Source: Pseudomonas grandcourensis
GTDB lineage: Bacteria; Pseudomonadota; Gammaproteobacteria; Pseudomonadales; Pseudomonadaceae
NCBI RefSeq assembly: GCF_039909015.1
Contig: NZ_CP150919.1
Location: 5,866,501 to 5,930,500, forward strand
Reading direction: 5' to 3'
DNA: 64,000 nt
In this document: one piece after another, positions 1-10,073 of the stretch
How positions within the stretch are numbered: position 1 is the stretch's first letter
How the letters are laid out: each line of letters begins with the position of its first letter
Position numbers and translations under genes: made by a program
The notes under the pieces: model-generated
The model's database searches: none
What the model saw: the letters and a program-made list of their open reading frames with translations, nothing else
Told to the model about the DNA's origin: nothing

Positions 1-1923
<1,923 letters not shown>

Positions 1924-1935
1924 CGTACTGGCCTT

Positions 1936-1959
1936 TGTAGGAGCGAGCCGGCGCCTACA
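1936..1959. repeat. Degenerate REP-like palindrome
   Basis: A short imperfect palindrome with the TGTAGGAGCGAGC start seen in Pseudomonas REP sequences. It lies in the 48-base gap between the synthetase and the next gene. It is a single degenerate copy with no partner, so the assignment is tentative. Confidence 0.45.
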
Positions 1960-1977
1960 GAAAATTACAGAGTGACC

Positions 1978-2850
1978 ATGGAATTCATCCGCACCCGCAT
2001 CGAAACCCAGATCATGAGCCTGACCGGTTTATCCCTGGGCAAACTCGACCTGGAAAACCCCAAGGGCGACCCCGGGCTGTTCGGGCCAGACTCGGTGAGC
2101 TGGCAAGTCCATGGCGATTTCAGCAGCATGCTGATCGGTGGCATCAGCGCCCTGATGCTGCAGGCCCTGCACCCGCTGGCATTGGCCGGGGTCTGGGACC
2201 ATTCGAACTTTCGTGAAGACATGCTCGGCCGCTTGCGCCGCACCGGGCAGTTCATTTCCGGCACAACTTTCGGTTCTCGGCAGGATGCCGACTGGTTGAT
2301 CGAAAAAGTCCGCACCATCCATTTGCAGATCACCGGCACGGCGCCGGACGGACGTGCCTACGCCGCCAGCGACCCCCAATTGCTGACGTGGGTGCATGTG
2401 GCGGAAGTCAGCAACTTCCTCGCCGCGCATTTGCGCTATCGCAACCCGCACCTGTCCCCGGTCGATCAGGATCGCTACTACGCTGAAATCGCCCTGGTCG
2501 CCGAGCGCCTCGGGGCCCGGGATGTGCCCCGTTCGCGGCAGGAAATAGCCGACTACCTTGAGCGCATCCGTCCACAGTTGCTGTGCGATGAACGCAGTCG
2601 GGAAGTCCTGCGCCTGCTGCTGAACGCCCCCTCCCCCAGTCGCCTGGCCAAACCTTTCGGCGGCCTGATGATGCAGGCCGGGATCGATCTGCTGCCGGAC
2701 TGGGCCAGCGACATGCTCGGCGTCAGCCAGAACCCGCTGCAACGCAAGCTGATCCGCGCCAGCGTCAATCGCAGTGCGCCGATGCTGCGCTGGGCGGTGC
2801 GTAATGGGTCGGTGCAGCGGGCCAAGCGGCGGATGGGTTTACTGACCTAG
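1978..2850 (+). CDS. Oxygenase MpaB family (DUF2236) protein
   Basis: A 290-residue protein of the DUF2236/MpaB family, which includes the b-type haem latex-clearing oxygenase Lcp and the mycophenolic-acid enzyme MpaB. The activity of the bacterial housekeeping members is unknown. Family-like features are the LHPLALAGVWDHS segment (about residues 60-75), an FREDMLGRLRRT stretch and conserved WVHVAEV and LRYRNPHLSP segments. Two nearby starts are possible: GTG at 1972 and ATG at 1978. I chose ATG; neither has a strong ribosome site. No signal peptide is evident. It sits 54 bases after the acetyl-CoA synthetase in the same direction, so co-transcription is possible but there is no functional link I can support. 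Confidence 0.75.
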   Translation: MEFIRTRIETQIMSLTGLSLGKLDLENPKGDPGLFGPDSVSWQVHGDFSSMLIGGISALMLQALHPLALAGVWDHSNFREDMLGRLRRTGQFISGTTFGSRQDADWLIEKVRTIHLQITGTAPDGRAYAASDPQLLTWVHVAEVSNFLAAHLRYRNPHLSPVDQDRYYAEIALVAERLGARDVPRSRQEIADYLERIRPQLLCDERSREVLRLLLNAPSPSRLAKPFGGLMMQAGIDLLPDWASDMLGVSQNPLQRKLIRASVNRSAPMLRWAVRNGSVQRAKRRMGLLT

Positions 2851-2871
2851 CAGGTATTGCTGCGATTTTTT

Positions 2872-2985
2872 CTGTGGCGAGGGGGCTTGCCCCCGTTGGG
2901 CTGCGAAGCGGCCCCAAGCTCTCGAGCGTTTCCGAAATTTTGCCAGTGCTACGCACTGGAACGGGGGCAAGCCCCCTCGCCACAG
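2872..2985. repeat. REPIN: inverted pair of REP sequences
   Basis: Two inverted copies of a REP core (CTGTGGCGAGGGGGCTTGCC at the left, its complement at the right) flank a spacer of about 60 bases containing a smaller hairpin. This is the REP doublet (REPIN) layout of P. fluorescens genomes. It fills the gap between the DUF2236 gene and the methyltransferase gene. A second copy of the same family is at 34426-34556. Confidence 0.9.
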
Positions 2986-3031
2986 TGTTAAACTCCCGCG
3001 CCAAATTCCCTCCTCCTGCAAGGCGCCCAGC

Positions 3032-4048
3032 ATGTCTTCCTTGAATCAGGCGCTGCGCGCCGCCCTCGATCAACGCCAGGACCTGCTCGCCGAACTGCAC
3101 CAGCAAGGTACCGATTGCTATCGCCTGTTCCACGGCAGCCAGGAAGGCGCCGGTGGCCTGACCATCGACCGCTACGGCCCGCAACTGCTGGTGCAAAGTT
3201 TCCACCAGGCGCTGGAGCGCGAGACGCTGCTGCAACTGCACGAAGCGATCAATCAACACCTGGGTTTTGAAACCCTGCTGGTCTACAACGACCGCTCCCG
3301 TGGCAACTCGCGCATCGATCGTGAAGACATCGTCTACCGCGCCGACGAAGCCGCCCTGCAAGACCTGGTCGGCCACGAATGGGGCCTGAACTATCGGGTG
3401 CGCGGTCGCCATGCCGGACAGGACCCGCTGCTGTTCCTCGACCTGCGCAACACCCGCGGCTGGGTCAAGGATCACAGCCAGAACAAAAGCGTGCTGAACC
3501 TGTTTGCCTACACCTGTGGTGTCGGCCTCAGTGCCGTCACCGGTGGCGCGCGGGAGGTGTGCAACCTGGACTTCGCCGAAGGCAACCTGGCGGTCGGGCG
3601 GGAGAACGGCCAACTCAACCCGCAGTTACCGACCATGGAATTTATCCAGTCCGACTACTTCCCGGCCATTCGCCAACTGGCCGGCCTGCCGATCAGCCAG
3701 CGCCGCGGGCAAAAACTGCCGAGCTATCAGCGCCTGGAACAGCGCCAGTACGATCTGGTGCTGCTGGACCCTCCAGCCTGGGCCAAGAGCGCATTCGGCA
3801 CCGTCGACCTGCTGCGCGACTACCAGAGCCTGCTCAAACCGGCCCTGTTGACCACCGCCGACAACGGCGTGCTGATCTGCTGCAACAACCTGGCGAAAGT
3901 CAGCATGGACGACTGGCGCGAGCAGGTTTTGCGTTGCGCGGAGAAGGCCGGGCGGCCGGTGCGTGAGTGGAGCGTGATGAAGCCAGGCGCCGACTTCCCG
4001 TCGCTGGATCAGCAACCACCGCTGAAAACCCTGATTCTGCAGCTCTGA
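3032..4048 (+). CDS. Class I SAM-dependent rRNA methyltransferase-like protein
   Basis: A 338-residue cytoplasmic methyltransferase of the RlmI/RlmK-like group (SAM methyltransferase of the PF10672 type). The SAM-binding motif I is NLFAYTCGVGLSAV (about residues 155-168). An acidic NLDFAEGNLAVG follows, and the catalytic-loop motif is LLDPPAWAK (about 243-251). The N-terminal third (GGLTIDRYGPQLLVQ) resembles the EEHAD-like domain of RlmI. There is no obvious N-terminal PUA domain, so it is shorter than E. coli RlmI (396 residues). The target base is not deducible. The ATG start follows a purine-rich CTGCAAGGCGCCC, only a moderate ribosome site. It is a stand-alone gene preceded by a REPIN. 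Confidence 0.8.
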   Translation: MSSLNQALRAALDQRQDLLAELHQQGTDCYRLFHGSQEGAGGLTIDRYGPQLLVQSFHQALERETLLQLHEAINQHLGFETLLVYNDRSRGNSRIDREDIVYRADEAALQDLVGHEWGLNYRVRGRHAGQDPLLFLDLRNTRGWVKDHSQNKSVLNLFAYTCGVGLSAVTGGAREVCNLDFAEGNLAVGRENGQLNPQLPTMEFIQSDYFPAIRQLAGLPISQRRGQKLPSYQRLEQRQYDLVLLDPPAWAKSAFGTVDLLRDYQSLLKPALLTTADNGVLICCNNLAKVSMDDWREQVLRCAEKAGRPVREWSVMKPGADFPSLDQQPPLKTLILQL

Positions 4049-4108
4049 CCGGCGTCAGAGAAATCTGAAAATTCATGAACAGGCCGATCACTTCGGAACC
4101 GGAAACGC

Positions 4109-7099
4109 ATGCCATACTCCAAGGCACTCCGATTCAGACAGATGAAGCCGCACATGTACAAAGGATTGATTCGCGCCCTCGGCGCCTTGTTGACTGCTCT
4201 GGCCCTCTACAGCTTGCTGGGTTTTCTGATTTTACCGGGTGTCGCATTGCGCGTTGCCAACCAGCAACTGGCCAACTACGCCACCACACCCGCCACGATC
4301 CAGCGGATCGAATTCAATCCGTTCAGCCTTGAACTGACCCTTTGGGGCTTGAACATCGGCGAACCCGGCAAGCAGCAGGTCGGTTTCGAGCGCTTGTACG
4401 CCAACCTGCAATTCGACAGCCTGTGGACCAAGGCGGTGCACCTGTCCGATGTCGAACTGGACAAGCCCAAGACCGAAATCCTGTTCAGCAAGGACGGCAA
4501 ACTCAATCTGCTTGGGCTGTTCAAACTGCCAGCGAGCGAACCCACGCCGGCCGACCCTAACGCCAAGCCGTTTCCGCTGCGCATCGAACGGATCAAACTG
4601 GCAGGCGGCGCCGTGCATTTTGAAGATGCCCGGCCCAGCGAGCCCATCGAGTTTCTCTACGACACACTCGATTTCGAACTGAAGAACCTCAGCACCCTGC
4701 CCGATGACAGCGCCGACATGACCCTGGTGGCCGTCGGTCCCAATGGCGGACAGATCGACTGGACCGGCAACTTCAGCCTGATCCCGATCGCCTCCGAAGG
4801 TAAGTTGAAAATCACTGATGGCAAGATGAAAGCCTTTTGGCCCTATGTGCGCGATGCCGTGCCACTGGACCTCGAAAACGGCGTCATGAGCATCAGCACC
4901 GACTACAAACTCAATCTGGCCAAGGAAACCGAGCTGCTGCTGAACAATGTAGCGGTCAGCATCGCCCCCTTTGCGATCAAGGCGCCGGATGGCCGGCCGC
5001 TGGTAAAGCTCGAACGCCTGGACGTCAGCGAAACCACCGTGGACCTGGCCAAGCAGCAAGTGGTGGTCGGCAAGATCCGCAGCCACAAACTGGAAACCTG
5101 GGCCGCGCTGGAATCGGACGGCCAACTCGACTGGCAGAAACTGTTCGCCAGCCAACCGTCAAAACCCACCGCAAAAGCCAAGGCGGATGCCGAACCGGCC
5201 AGCACTCCGGCGGCGGCAGACTCACCCAAGCCTGAACCGGCCGCCCCAGGCAAACCCTGGCAGGTGCTGCTCAAGGATGTGCAACTGCGCGACTACAAGG
5301 TGCATCTGGCGGACCGCAAGGCACAACCCGCCGTCGCCCTGGATCTGGCTCCGCTGAACCTCGACCTGCAAAACTTCGACAGCCTCAACGGTTCACCCTT
5401 TACCCTCAAGCTCGATAGCGGCGTGGGCAAGCAAGGCAGGATCATGGCCGACGGTGAGGTCAACCTGGCCCCGGTCAGCGCCAGGCTGAAGGTACAGACC
5501 AAGGACATCGACCTGCGGGTCGCCCAGTCCTACATCACACCGTTCATTCGCCTGGAACTGCGAAGCGGCATGCTCGGCAGCGATCTGGCGGTCAACCTGA
5601 AAAGCACCGAGCCCCTGGCGTTCAACGTCACTGGCCGCGCCCAGGTCGATCAGTTGCATACCCTGGACACCCTGAAAACCCGCGACTTCCTCAAGTGGCA
5701 ACAAGTCGTGGTCGAAGGCCTGAACTATCAGCATGGGGACAGCCTGTCGATCGACAAGATCAACCTGTTGCAGCCCTACGCGCGCTTCATGATCAACGAT
5801 GATCGCACCACCAACATCGATGACCTGCTGATTCCCCAGCCGGCGGACTCCGGGGCAAAACCGGCGGCCAGCAAACCGGCCAGCAAAGAGAAACCGCTGG
5901 GCATCCACATCGGCGGCATATTCATCAATGACGGTTCGGCCAACTTCGCCGACTTCAGCCTGACCCCGAACTTCGCCACCGCCATCCAGCAACTCAACGG
6001 GCAGATCGGCACCATCGACAGCCGCCAGCCGAAACCGGCCAGTGTCGACGTCAAGGGCAAGGTCGATCGCTACGCGCCGGTGACCATCAAGGGCTCGGTC
6101 AATCCGTTCGACCCGATGGCCAGCCTCGACATCGCCACCAGCTTCAAACGCGTGGAACTGACCACACTGACGCCCTACTCCGGCAAGTTCGCCGGCTACC
6201 GTATCCGCAAGGGCCGGCTCAATCTCGACCTGCACTACCAGATCACCAAGGGTCAGCTCAAAGCTGAAAACAAAGTAGTGGTCGAACAGCTGCAACTGGG
6301 TGAAAAAGTCGACAGTCCGGATGCCGTGAGCCTGCCGCTGAAACTGGCCATTGCCTTGCTCAAGGACGTCGATGGCAAGATCTCCATCGAACTGCCGGTC
6401 ACCGGCGACCTGAACAACCCTCAGTTCAGCGTCATGCCGATTATCTGGCAGACCCTGCGCAATCTGGTCGTCAAAGCCGCGGCAGCACCGTTCAAACTCA
6501 TTGGCGGGCTGGTCAACGGTGGTGGTTCGGAAGACCTGGGCAGCGTTTCATTCGCAGCGGGCTCCAGCGAATTGGGCAAGGATGCCGAAGGTGCCCTGGA
6601 TAAACTGTCCAAGGCGCTCAAGGAACGCCCGGCCCTGCGCCTGGAAATCGAAGGCACCGCCGCCCAGAGCAGCGATGGCCCGCTGATCGCCGAACAACGC
6701 CTGGAGCGTGAATACCAGTACAACTACTACAAAATGCTCCAGCGCCGCGGTGACAAAGTCCCGGCCCAGGCTTCGTTGCTGGAAGTGCCGGACGGGGAAA
6801 AAGGCCCGCTGCTTGAAGGTATCTACCGCACCCGCCTGAAAACTCAGCCCCCTGCCGAATGGAAGGACCTGGGCAAGGAAGAGCGCACCGCAAAAATGCG
6901 TGCCGAGGTGATCAAGTTCTGGAGTACCAGCGACGTGCTGTTGCGTCAACTGGGCCAGGAACGCGCCAGCAGCATCAAGGATTACCTGGTCGACAAGGCC
7001 CAACTGGAAGATGACCGGGTGTACTTCATCGACGCCAATCTGGGCGAGGCGCAAAGCGACGGCCGCGTGGTGACGCCGATGCATCTGGACGCCGAGTGA
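4109..7099 (+). CDS. DUF748 domain-containing envelope protein
   Basis: A 996-residue AsmA-like protein of the DUF748 family. It has one N-terminal transmembrane segment (about residues 20-45, ALGALLTALALYSLLGFLIL) followed by a long periplasmic region rich in beta-type repeats. Members of this broad superfamily (AsmA, TamB, YhdP) form lipid-carrying beta bridges across the envelope, but DUF748 itself is not characterised. A proline/alanine-rich linker (about 345-380) splits the protein. The C-terminal part (about 815-990) has an OmpA-like look (SVSFAAGSSEL, LRLEIEGTA). The start is uncertain: ATGs at 4109, 4142 and 4154 are in frame, and the last gives MYKGLIRALG just before the membrane segment. 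Its stop overlaps the next gene's start (TGATG), so the two are translationally coupled. Confidence 0.8.
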   Translation: MPYSKALRFRQMKPHMYKGLIRALGALLTALALYSLLGFLILPGVALRVANQQLANYATTPATIQRIEFNPFSLELTLWGLNIGEPGKQQVGFERLYANLQFDSLWTKAVHLSDVELDKPKTEILFSKDGKLNLLGLFKLPASEPTPADPNAKPFPLRIERIKLAGGAVHFEDARPSEPIEFLYDTLDFELKNLSTLPDDSADMTLVAVGPNGGQIDWTGNFSLIPIASEGKLKITDGKMKAFWPYVRDAVPLDLENGVMSISTDYKLNLAKETELLLNNVAVSIAPFAIKAPDGRPLVKLERLDVSETTVDLAKQQVVVGKIRSHKLETWAALESDGQLDWQKLFASQPSKPTAKAKADAEPASTPAAADSPKPEPAAPGKPWQVLLKDVQLRDYKVHLADRKAQPAVALDLAPLNLDLQNFDSLNGSPFTLKLDSGVGKQGRIMADGEVNLAPVSARLKVQTKDIDLRVAQSYITPFIRLELRSGMLGSDLAVNLKSTEPLAFNVTGRAQVDQLHTLDTLKTRDFLKWQQVVVEGLNYQHGDSLSIDKINLLQPYARFMINDDRTTNIDDLLIPQPADSGAKPAASKPASKEKPLGIHIGGIFINDGSANFADFSLTPNFATAIQQLNGQIGTIDSRQPKPASVDVKGKVDRYAPVTIKGSVNPFDPMASLDIATSFKRVELTTLTPYSGKFAGYRIRKGRLNLDLHYQITKGQLKAENKVVVEQLQLGEKVDSPDAVSLPLKLAIALLKDVDGKISIELPVTGDLNNPQFSVMPIIWQTLRNLVVKAAAAPFKLIGGLVNGGGSEDLGSVSFAAGSSELGKDAEGALDKLSKALKERPALRLEIEGTAAQSSDGPLIAEQRLEREYQYNYYKMLQRRGDKVPAQASLLEVPDGEKGPLLEGIYRTRLKTQPPAEWKDLGKEERTAKMRAEVIKFWSTSDVLLRQLGQERASSIKDYLVDKAQLEDDRVYFIDANLGEAQSDGRVVTPMHLDAE

Positions 7100-7392
7100 T
7101 GATTCGGCGGCTGGCAGGCCTGGTCCTGGCGCTCTCCGCCAGTCAGGCCTGGGCGGCCGATACCCTGCGCTGTGGCAGCCAGTTGATCAGCGTCGGCGAT
7201 CGCTCGAGTGAGGTCCTGCAGAAATGCGGGGAACCGGTCAGTCGCGACTTGCTGGGGTACAAGCGCAGTGCAGATCGGCGCGAAGAGTTTCAGGTCGAGG
7301 AATGGACCTACGGACCGAATGGCGGGATGTATCAATACTTGCGGTTCGAAGGGAATCAGCTGAAACAGATCACCAGCAAACGCGGAAACTGA
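7099..7392 (+). CDS. DUF2845 domain-containing exported protein
   Basis: A 97-residue protein with a clear signal peptide (MIRRLAGLVLALSASQAWA, cleaved after about residue 19). The short mature domain has two conserved cysteines (LRCG and QKCGEP) and ends with YLRFEGNQLKQI. This is the DUF2845 pattern, a small periplasmic family of unknown function with a SmpA/BamE-like look. I chose the ATG at 7099, which overlaps the DUF748 stop by one base, over the GTG at 7096. Coupling suggests it works with the DUF748 protein at the envelope, which is an inference. Confidence 0.8.
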   Translation: MIRRLAGLVLALSASQAWAADTLRCGSQLISVGDRSSEVLQKCGEPVSRDLLGYKRSADRREEFQVEEWTYGPNGGMYQYLRFEGNQLKQITSKRGN

Positions 7393-7424
7393 CCCCACCC
7401 CCTATTCATGTCAACACTCTTCAA

Positions 7425-7448
7425 TGTGGGAGCGAGCTCGCTCCCACA
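7425..7448. repeat. Single REP palindrome
   Basis: A perfect 24-base palindrome of the TGTGGGAGCGAGC family, 33 bases after the DUF2845 stop. It can form a strong hairpin in both transcripts but lacks a proper T tract. Confidence 0.85.
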
Positions 7449-7470
7449 ATTTATTTTCAGCGCACCACAT

Positions 7471-7502
7471 AAAACAGGCCCCGGCAAAAATGCGCGGGGC
7501 CT
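7471..7502 (-). terminator. Rho-independent terminator of the BON gene
   Basis: On the minus strand, AGGCCCCGCGCA is followed by a T-rich loop, TGCCGGGGCCT and then GTTTTAT. It lies about 50 bases beyond the BON-protein stop codon. Confidence 0.75.
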
Positions 7503-7550
7503 GTGGTAGCCAACATTCGTTTGGCTCCGGTCCAGGCGAGAAGCCTTGCC

Positions 7551-7907
7551 TTACTGGGCTTTCAGGCCGTCAGCGGAGACCGCCTTGACGCCTTTGATTT
7601 TCTTGGTGATGGCCACCGCAGTCGTTTTCTGAGCTTCAGTAACGGCGACAGTCGACGACAGCGATACAACACCCTTGTTGGTTTCAACTTTGATGTCGGT
7701 ACCTGGAATGCCTTTCTCAGTCATCAGGTCACTTTTAACTTTGGTGGTGATCCAGGTATCGGAAGTAGCTTCTGTAGCCTTGGTCATTTCACCCGCCGCC
7801 AGGGTCATTGGAGCCTGGGTGGCTTGAGTGGTCTGGGCGAATGCCGCGTTTGCCATGGTCAGGGTCAGCGCGGTAGCAGCAGCGGCAGTGATAGCGAACT
7901 TCTTCAT
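7551..7907 (-). CDS. BON domain-containing periplasmic protein
   Basis: A 118-residue OsmY-like protein. It has a signal peptide (about residues 1-24, ending ANAAFAQ) and one BON domain (about 50-116), recognised from WITTKVKSDLM, the GVVSLSSTV turn and AVAITKKIKGVKAV. BON domains bind phospholipid or stabilise the outer membrane, and OsmY itself is induced by osmotic stress. A single BON domain makes this shorter than OsmY (two). A good ribosome site (CAGGAG, 7 bases from ATG) precedes the start, and a rho-independent terminator follows. It is monocistronic. The 300 bases upstream hold its AT-rich promoter region and the pilA terminator; I see no gene there. Confidence 0.85.
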   Translation of the reverse strand: MKKFAITAAAATALTLTMANAAFAQTTQATQAPMTLAAGEMTKATEATSDTWITTKVKSDLMTEKGIPGTDIKVETNKGVVSLSSTVAVTEAQKTTAVAITKKIKGVKAVSADGLKAQ

Positions 7908-8170
7908 ACGAGTAACTCCTGTTTTTCGGAAAGTCTGCCGGGTGTCTTGTCGGCAGGGTTACCTGGGATATTGCGAACGCTGTGCCAACTTTGAAACTGA
8001 AAGTAAAACCTTATTAATCAACAAGTTACAGAATCAGCCAATTTTCGAAATCATGCAAAATGCACGAGAAGCACAAACACTGCATGCAAGTTGCGGGTTT
8101 ATGGAAAGTTCCTAAGATGCTGAAATTTCTGAGCTTTGCCTGCGGCATTTGACGACGGGTCGACAAACAG

Positions 8171-8196
8171 GAAAATCCCCGCCAAAGCGGGGACTT
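8171..8196 (-). terminator. Rho-independent terminator of pilA
   Basis: On the minus strand the hairpin is TCCCCGC-TTT-GGCGGGGA followed by TTTTCC, starting just after the pilA stop codon. Confidence 0.8.
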
Positions 8197-8207
8197 GATT
8201 CAGCAAT

Positions 8208-8627
8208 TCATGCAGCAGAACCGGAACAACCTTTAGGCAAGTAGTCGTCGGTAACGCTGCTTTTACATGACCAGCCTTTGGCTTCGTCCCGTGTCAGGGT
8301 GACGGTTTTGCCCTGGATCACCCCCGGGGCATTGTGCAACGTACAAACGATGGATCCCGCCCCCGGCGTTGTAGCCGTCACTGACAGGGTGCAATGGTTG
8401 GTCGATGTCTCGCCGGCGGGCGCCACGTTGGCAATTGTCGGGGTTTCCCCCTGGCTGATCACATCCTCGAACGGCACCTTCATTGCCGTCAGCTCGGCCA
8501 GCGCCGCCGTGACCTTGGCCCGGGCCTGATACTTGGAATACATCGGCAGGCCCAGTGTTGCCAGGATCCCGATGATCGCTACCACGACGAGTAACTCGAT
8601 CAGGGTAAAACCTTTCTGATTGTTCAT
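8208..8627 (-). CDS. pilA: Type IV major pilin
   Basis: A 139-residue type IVa prepilin. The six-residue leader MNNQKG is followed by the canonical FTLIELLVVVAIIGILA helix, with the expected glutamate at mature position 5. PilD cleaves between G and F and methylates F1. The C-terminal disulphide-bonded loop is visible as two cysteines (about residues 122 and 134) near the end, with another pair near the middle. I chose ATG 8627: it has a GGAG site 7 bases upstream and gives the right leader, while the upstream in-frame codons do not belong. A sigma-54 promoter lies at 8675-8690, and a terminator follows. It is divergent from pilC. Confidence 0.93.
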   Translation of the reverse strand: MNNQKGFTLIELLVVVAIIGILATLGLPMYSKYQARAKVTAALAELTAMKVPFEDVISQGETPTIANVAPAGETSTNHCTLSVTATTPGAGSIVCTLHNAPGVIQGKTVTLTRDEAKGWSCKSSVTDDYLPKGCSGSAA

Positions 8628-8674
8628 GTACAAGCTCCATGCATGAGTCGAAGGCTCATGACCTGCCCCATGGC

Positions 8675-8690
8675 AGCACAGCCTGTGCCA
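8675..8690 (-). promoter_or_regulatory. Sigma-54 (-24/-12) promoter of pilA
   Basis: On the minus strand the sequence TGGCACAGGCTGTGCT fits the RpoN consensus TGGCACG-N4-TTGCA. The GG and GC are at the correct 12-base spacing, with the deviation mainly in the -12 element (GTGCT for TTGCA). Transcription would start about 36 bases before the pilA ATG. PilR-dependent sigma-54 control of pilA is established in P. aeruginosa. Confidence 0.8.
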
Positions 8691-8854
8691 AGGCCAGAAG
8701 CCCCTGTTGGCAGGGGGCGTGGTGGTCGCAAAGCCCTTACCTACTACGTGGACCAGCACTATCTGACGTTTTTTGTCACCTCACCCGGGTGGGTTTGGCC
8801 CCGTCCCTTGACTAGGCTATAAGAGCAATTCAATCGGGATACCCAGGACTGAAC

Positions 8855-10072
8855 ATGGCGGTCAAGGCAGCGAAAATCAGCGTGTATGCATGGGAAGGCA
8901 TCGACCGCAAAGGCACAAAAGTGACCGGCGAACTCAGCGCTCAAAACCCGGCGCTGATCAAGGCGAAGCTGCGCAAACAGGGCATCACTCCCGGCAAGGT
9001 CCGCAAGAAAAACCATTCGGTTTTCAACATGGGCAAGCGTATCAAGGCCCAGGACATTGCCCTGTTCACCCGGCAAATGGCGACAATGATGAAGGCCGGC
9101 GTGCCGTTGTTGCAGTCGTTCGACATCATCGGCGAAGGCTTCGACAACCCGGCCATGCGCAAGCTGGTGGACGAACTGAAACAGGAAGTTGCGGCAGGCA
9201 GCAGCTTCGCCGCCGCCCTGCGCAAGAAGCCCCGGTATTTCGATGAGCTGTATTGCAACCTGGTGGATGCCGGCGAGCAGGCCGGTGCCCTCGACACCCT
9301 TTTGGAGCGGGTCGCGACCTACAAGGAAAAAAGCGAAAGCCTCAAGGCCAGGATCAGAAAAGCCATGACCTACCCGTTGGTGGTGGTGTTCGTCGCGGCG
9401 ATCGTCACCGGGATTCTGCTGGTCAAAGTCGTGCCGCAGTTCGAGTCGGTGTTCAAAGGCTTTGGTGCCGAACTGCCGGCCTTCACCGTGATGGTCATTG
9501 GCCTGTCGCAATTCATGCAGGCCTGGTGGTGGGTGGTCCTTGGCGCGCTGGTCACGATGGCATTCGGCGTGCGCCACGCCCTCAGGAGATCCCCGGCCTT
9601 CCGTGACCGAATGGACACCTGGCTGCTGAAACTGCCGCTGGTGGGCACCCTGATGCACAAGTCCGCCGTGGCCCGGTTCGCCCGTACGCTGTCGACCACT
9701 TTCGCTGCCGGTGTACCACTGGTGGAGGCCCTGGAATCAGTGGCCGGCGCGACCGGCAATGTCGTGTTCAAGCGCGCGGTATTGCGCATCCGGCAGGACA
9801 TCTCGACCGGCATGCAATTGAATTTCGCCATGCGCACCAGCGGCGTTTTTCCGAACATGGCGATACAAATGACCGCCATCGGCGAGGAGTCTGGCACCCT
9901 GGACGCTATGCTGGACAAAGTCGCGGGGTTCTACGAAGACAACGTCGATAACATGGTCGATAACCTCACCAGCCTGATGGAGCCGTTCATCATGGTGGTG
10001 CTGGGTGTTATCGTCGGTGGACTGGTAGTTGCCATGTACCTGCCCATCTTCCAACTTGGCTCAGCGATCTGA
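8855..10072 (+). CDS. pilC: Type IV pilus inner-membrane platform protein
   Basis: A 405-residue PilC/GspF-family polytopic protein, the inner-membrane platform on which the assembly and retraction ATPases act. Two T2SSF domains (about residues 70-195 and 275-400) each carry the repeated LxxxLxxG and GVPLLQSF/GVPLVEAL patterns. Membrane segments are visible at about 170-190, 220-240 and 375-400. The length equals the usual 405. The start has AGGA six bases before ATG. It is followed after one base by pilD. Upstream, where pilB is found in P. aeruginosa, there are only 227 bases shared with the pilA promoter; no ATPase gene is present. Confidence 0.93.
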   Translation: MAVKAAKISVYAWEGIDRKGTKVTGELSAQNPALIKAKLRKQGITPGKVRKKNHSVFNMGKRIKAQDIALFTRQMATMMKAGVPLLQSFDIIGEGFDNPAMRKLVDELKQEVAAGSSFAAALRKKPRYFDELYCNLVDAGEQAGALDTLLERVATYKEKSESLKARIRKAMTYPLVVVFVAAIVTGILLVKVVPQFESVFKGFGAELPAFTVMVIGLSQFMQAWWWVVLGALVTMAFGVRHALRRSPAFRDRMDTWLLKLPLVGTLMHKSAVARFARTLSTTFAAGVPLVEALESVAGATGNVVFKRAVLRIRQDISTGMQLNFAMRTSGVFPNMAIQMTAIGEESGTLDAMLDKVAGFYEDNVDNMVDNLTSLMEPFIMVVLGVIVGGLVVAMYLPIFQLGSAI

Positions 10073-10073
10073 C

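Noticed and set aside
7503..7994. 163-codon plus-strand frame over the BON gene
   Set aside because: The minus-strand BON protein has a signal peptide, domain, ribosome site and terminator.
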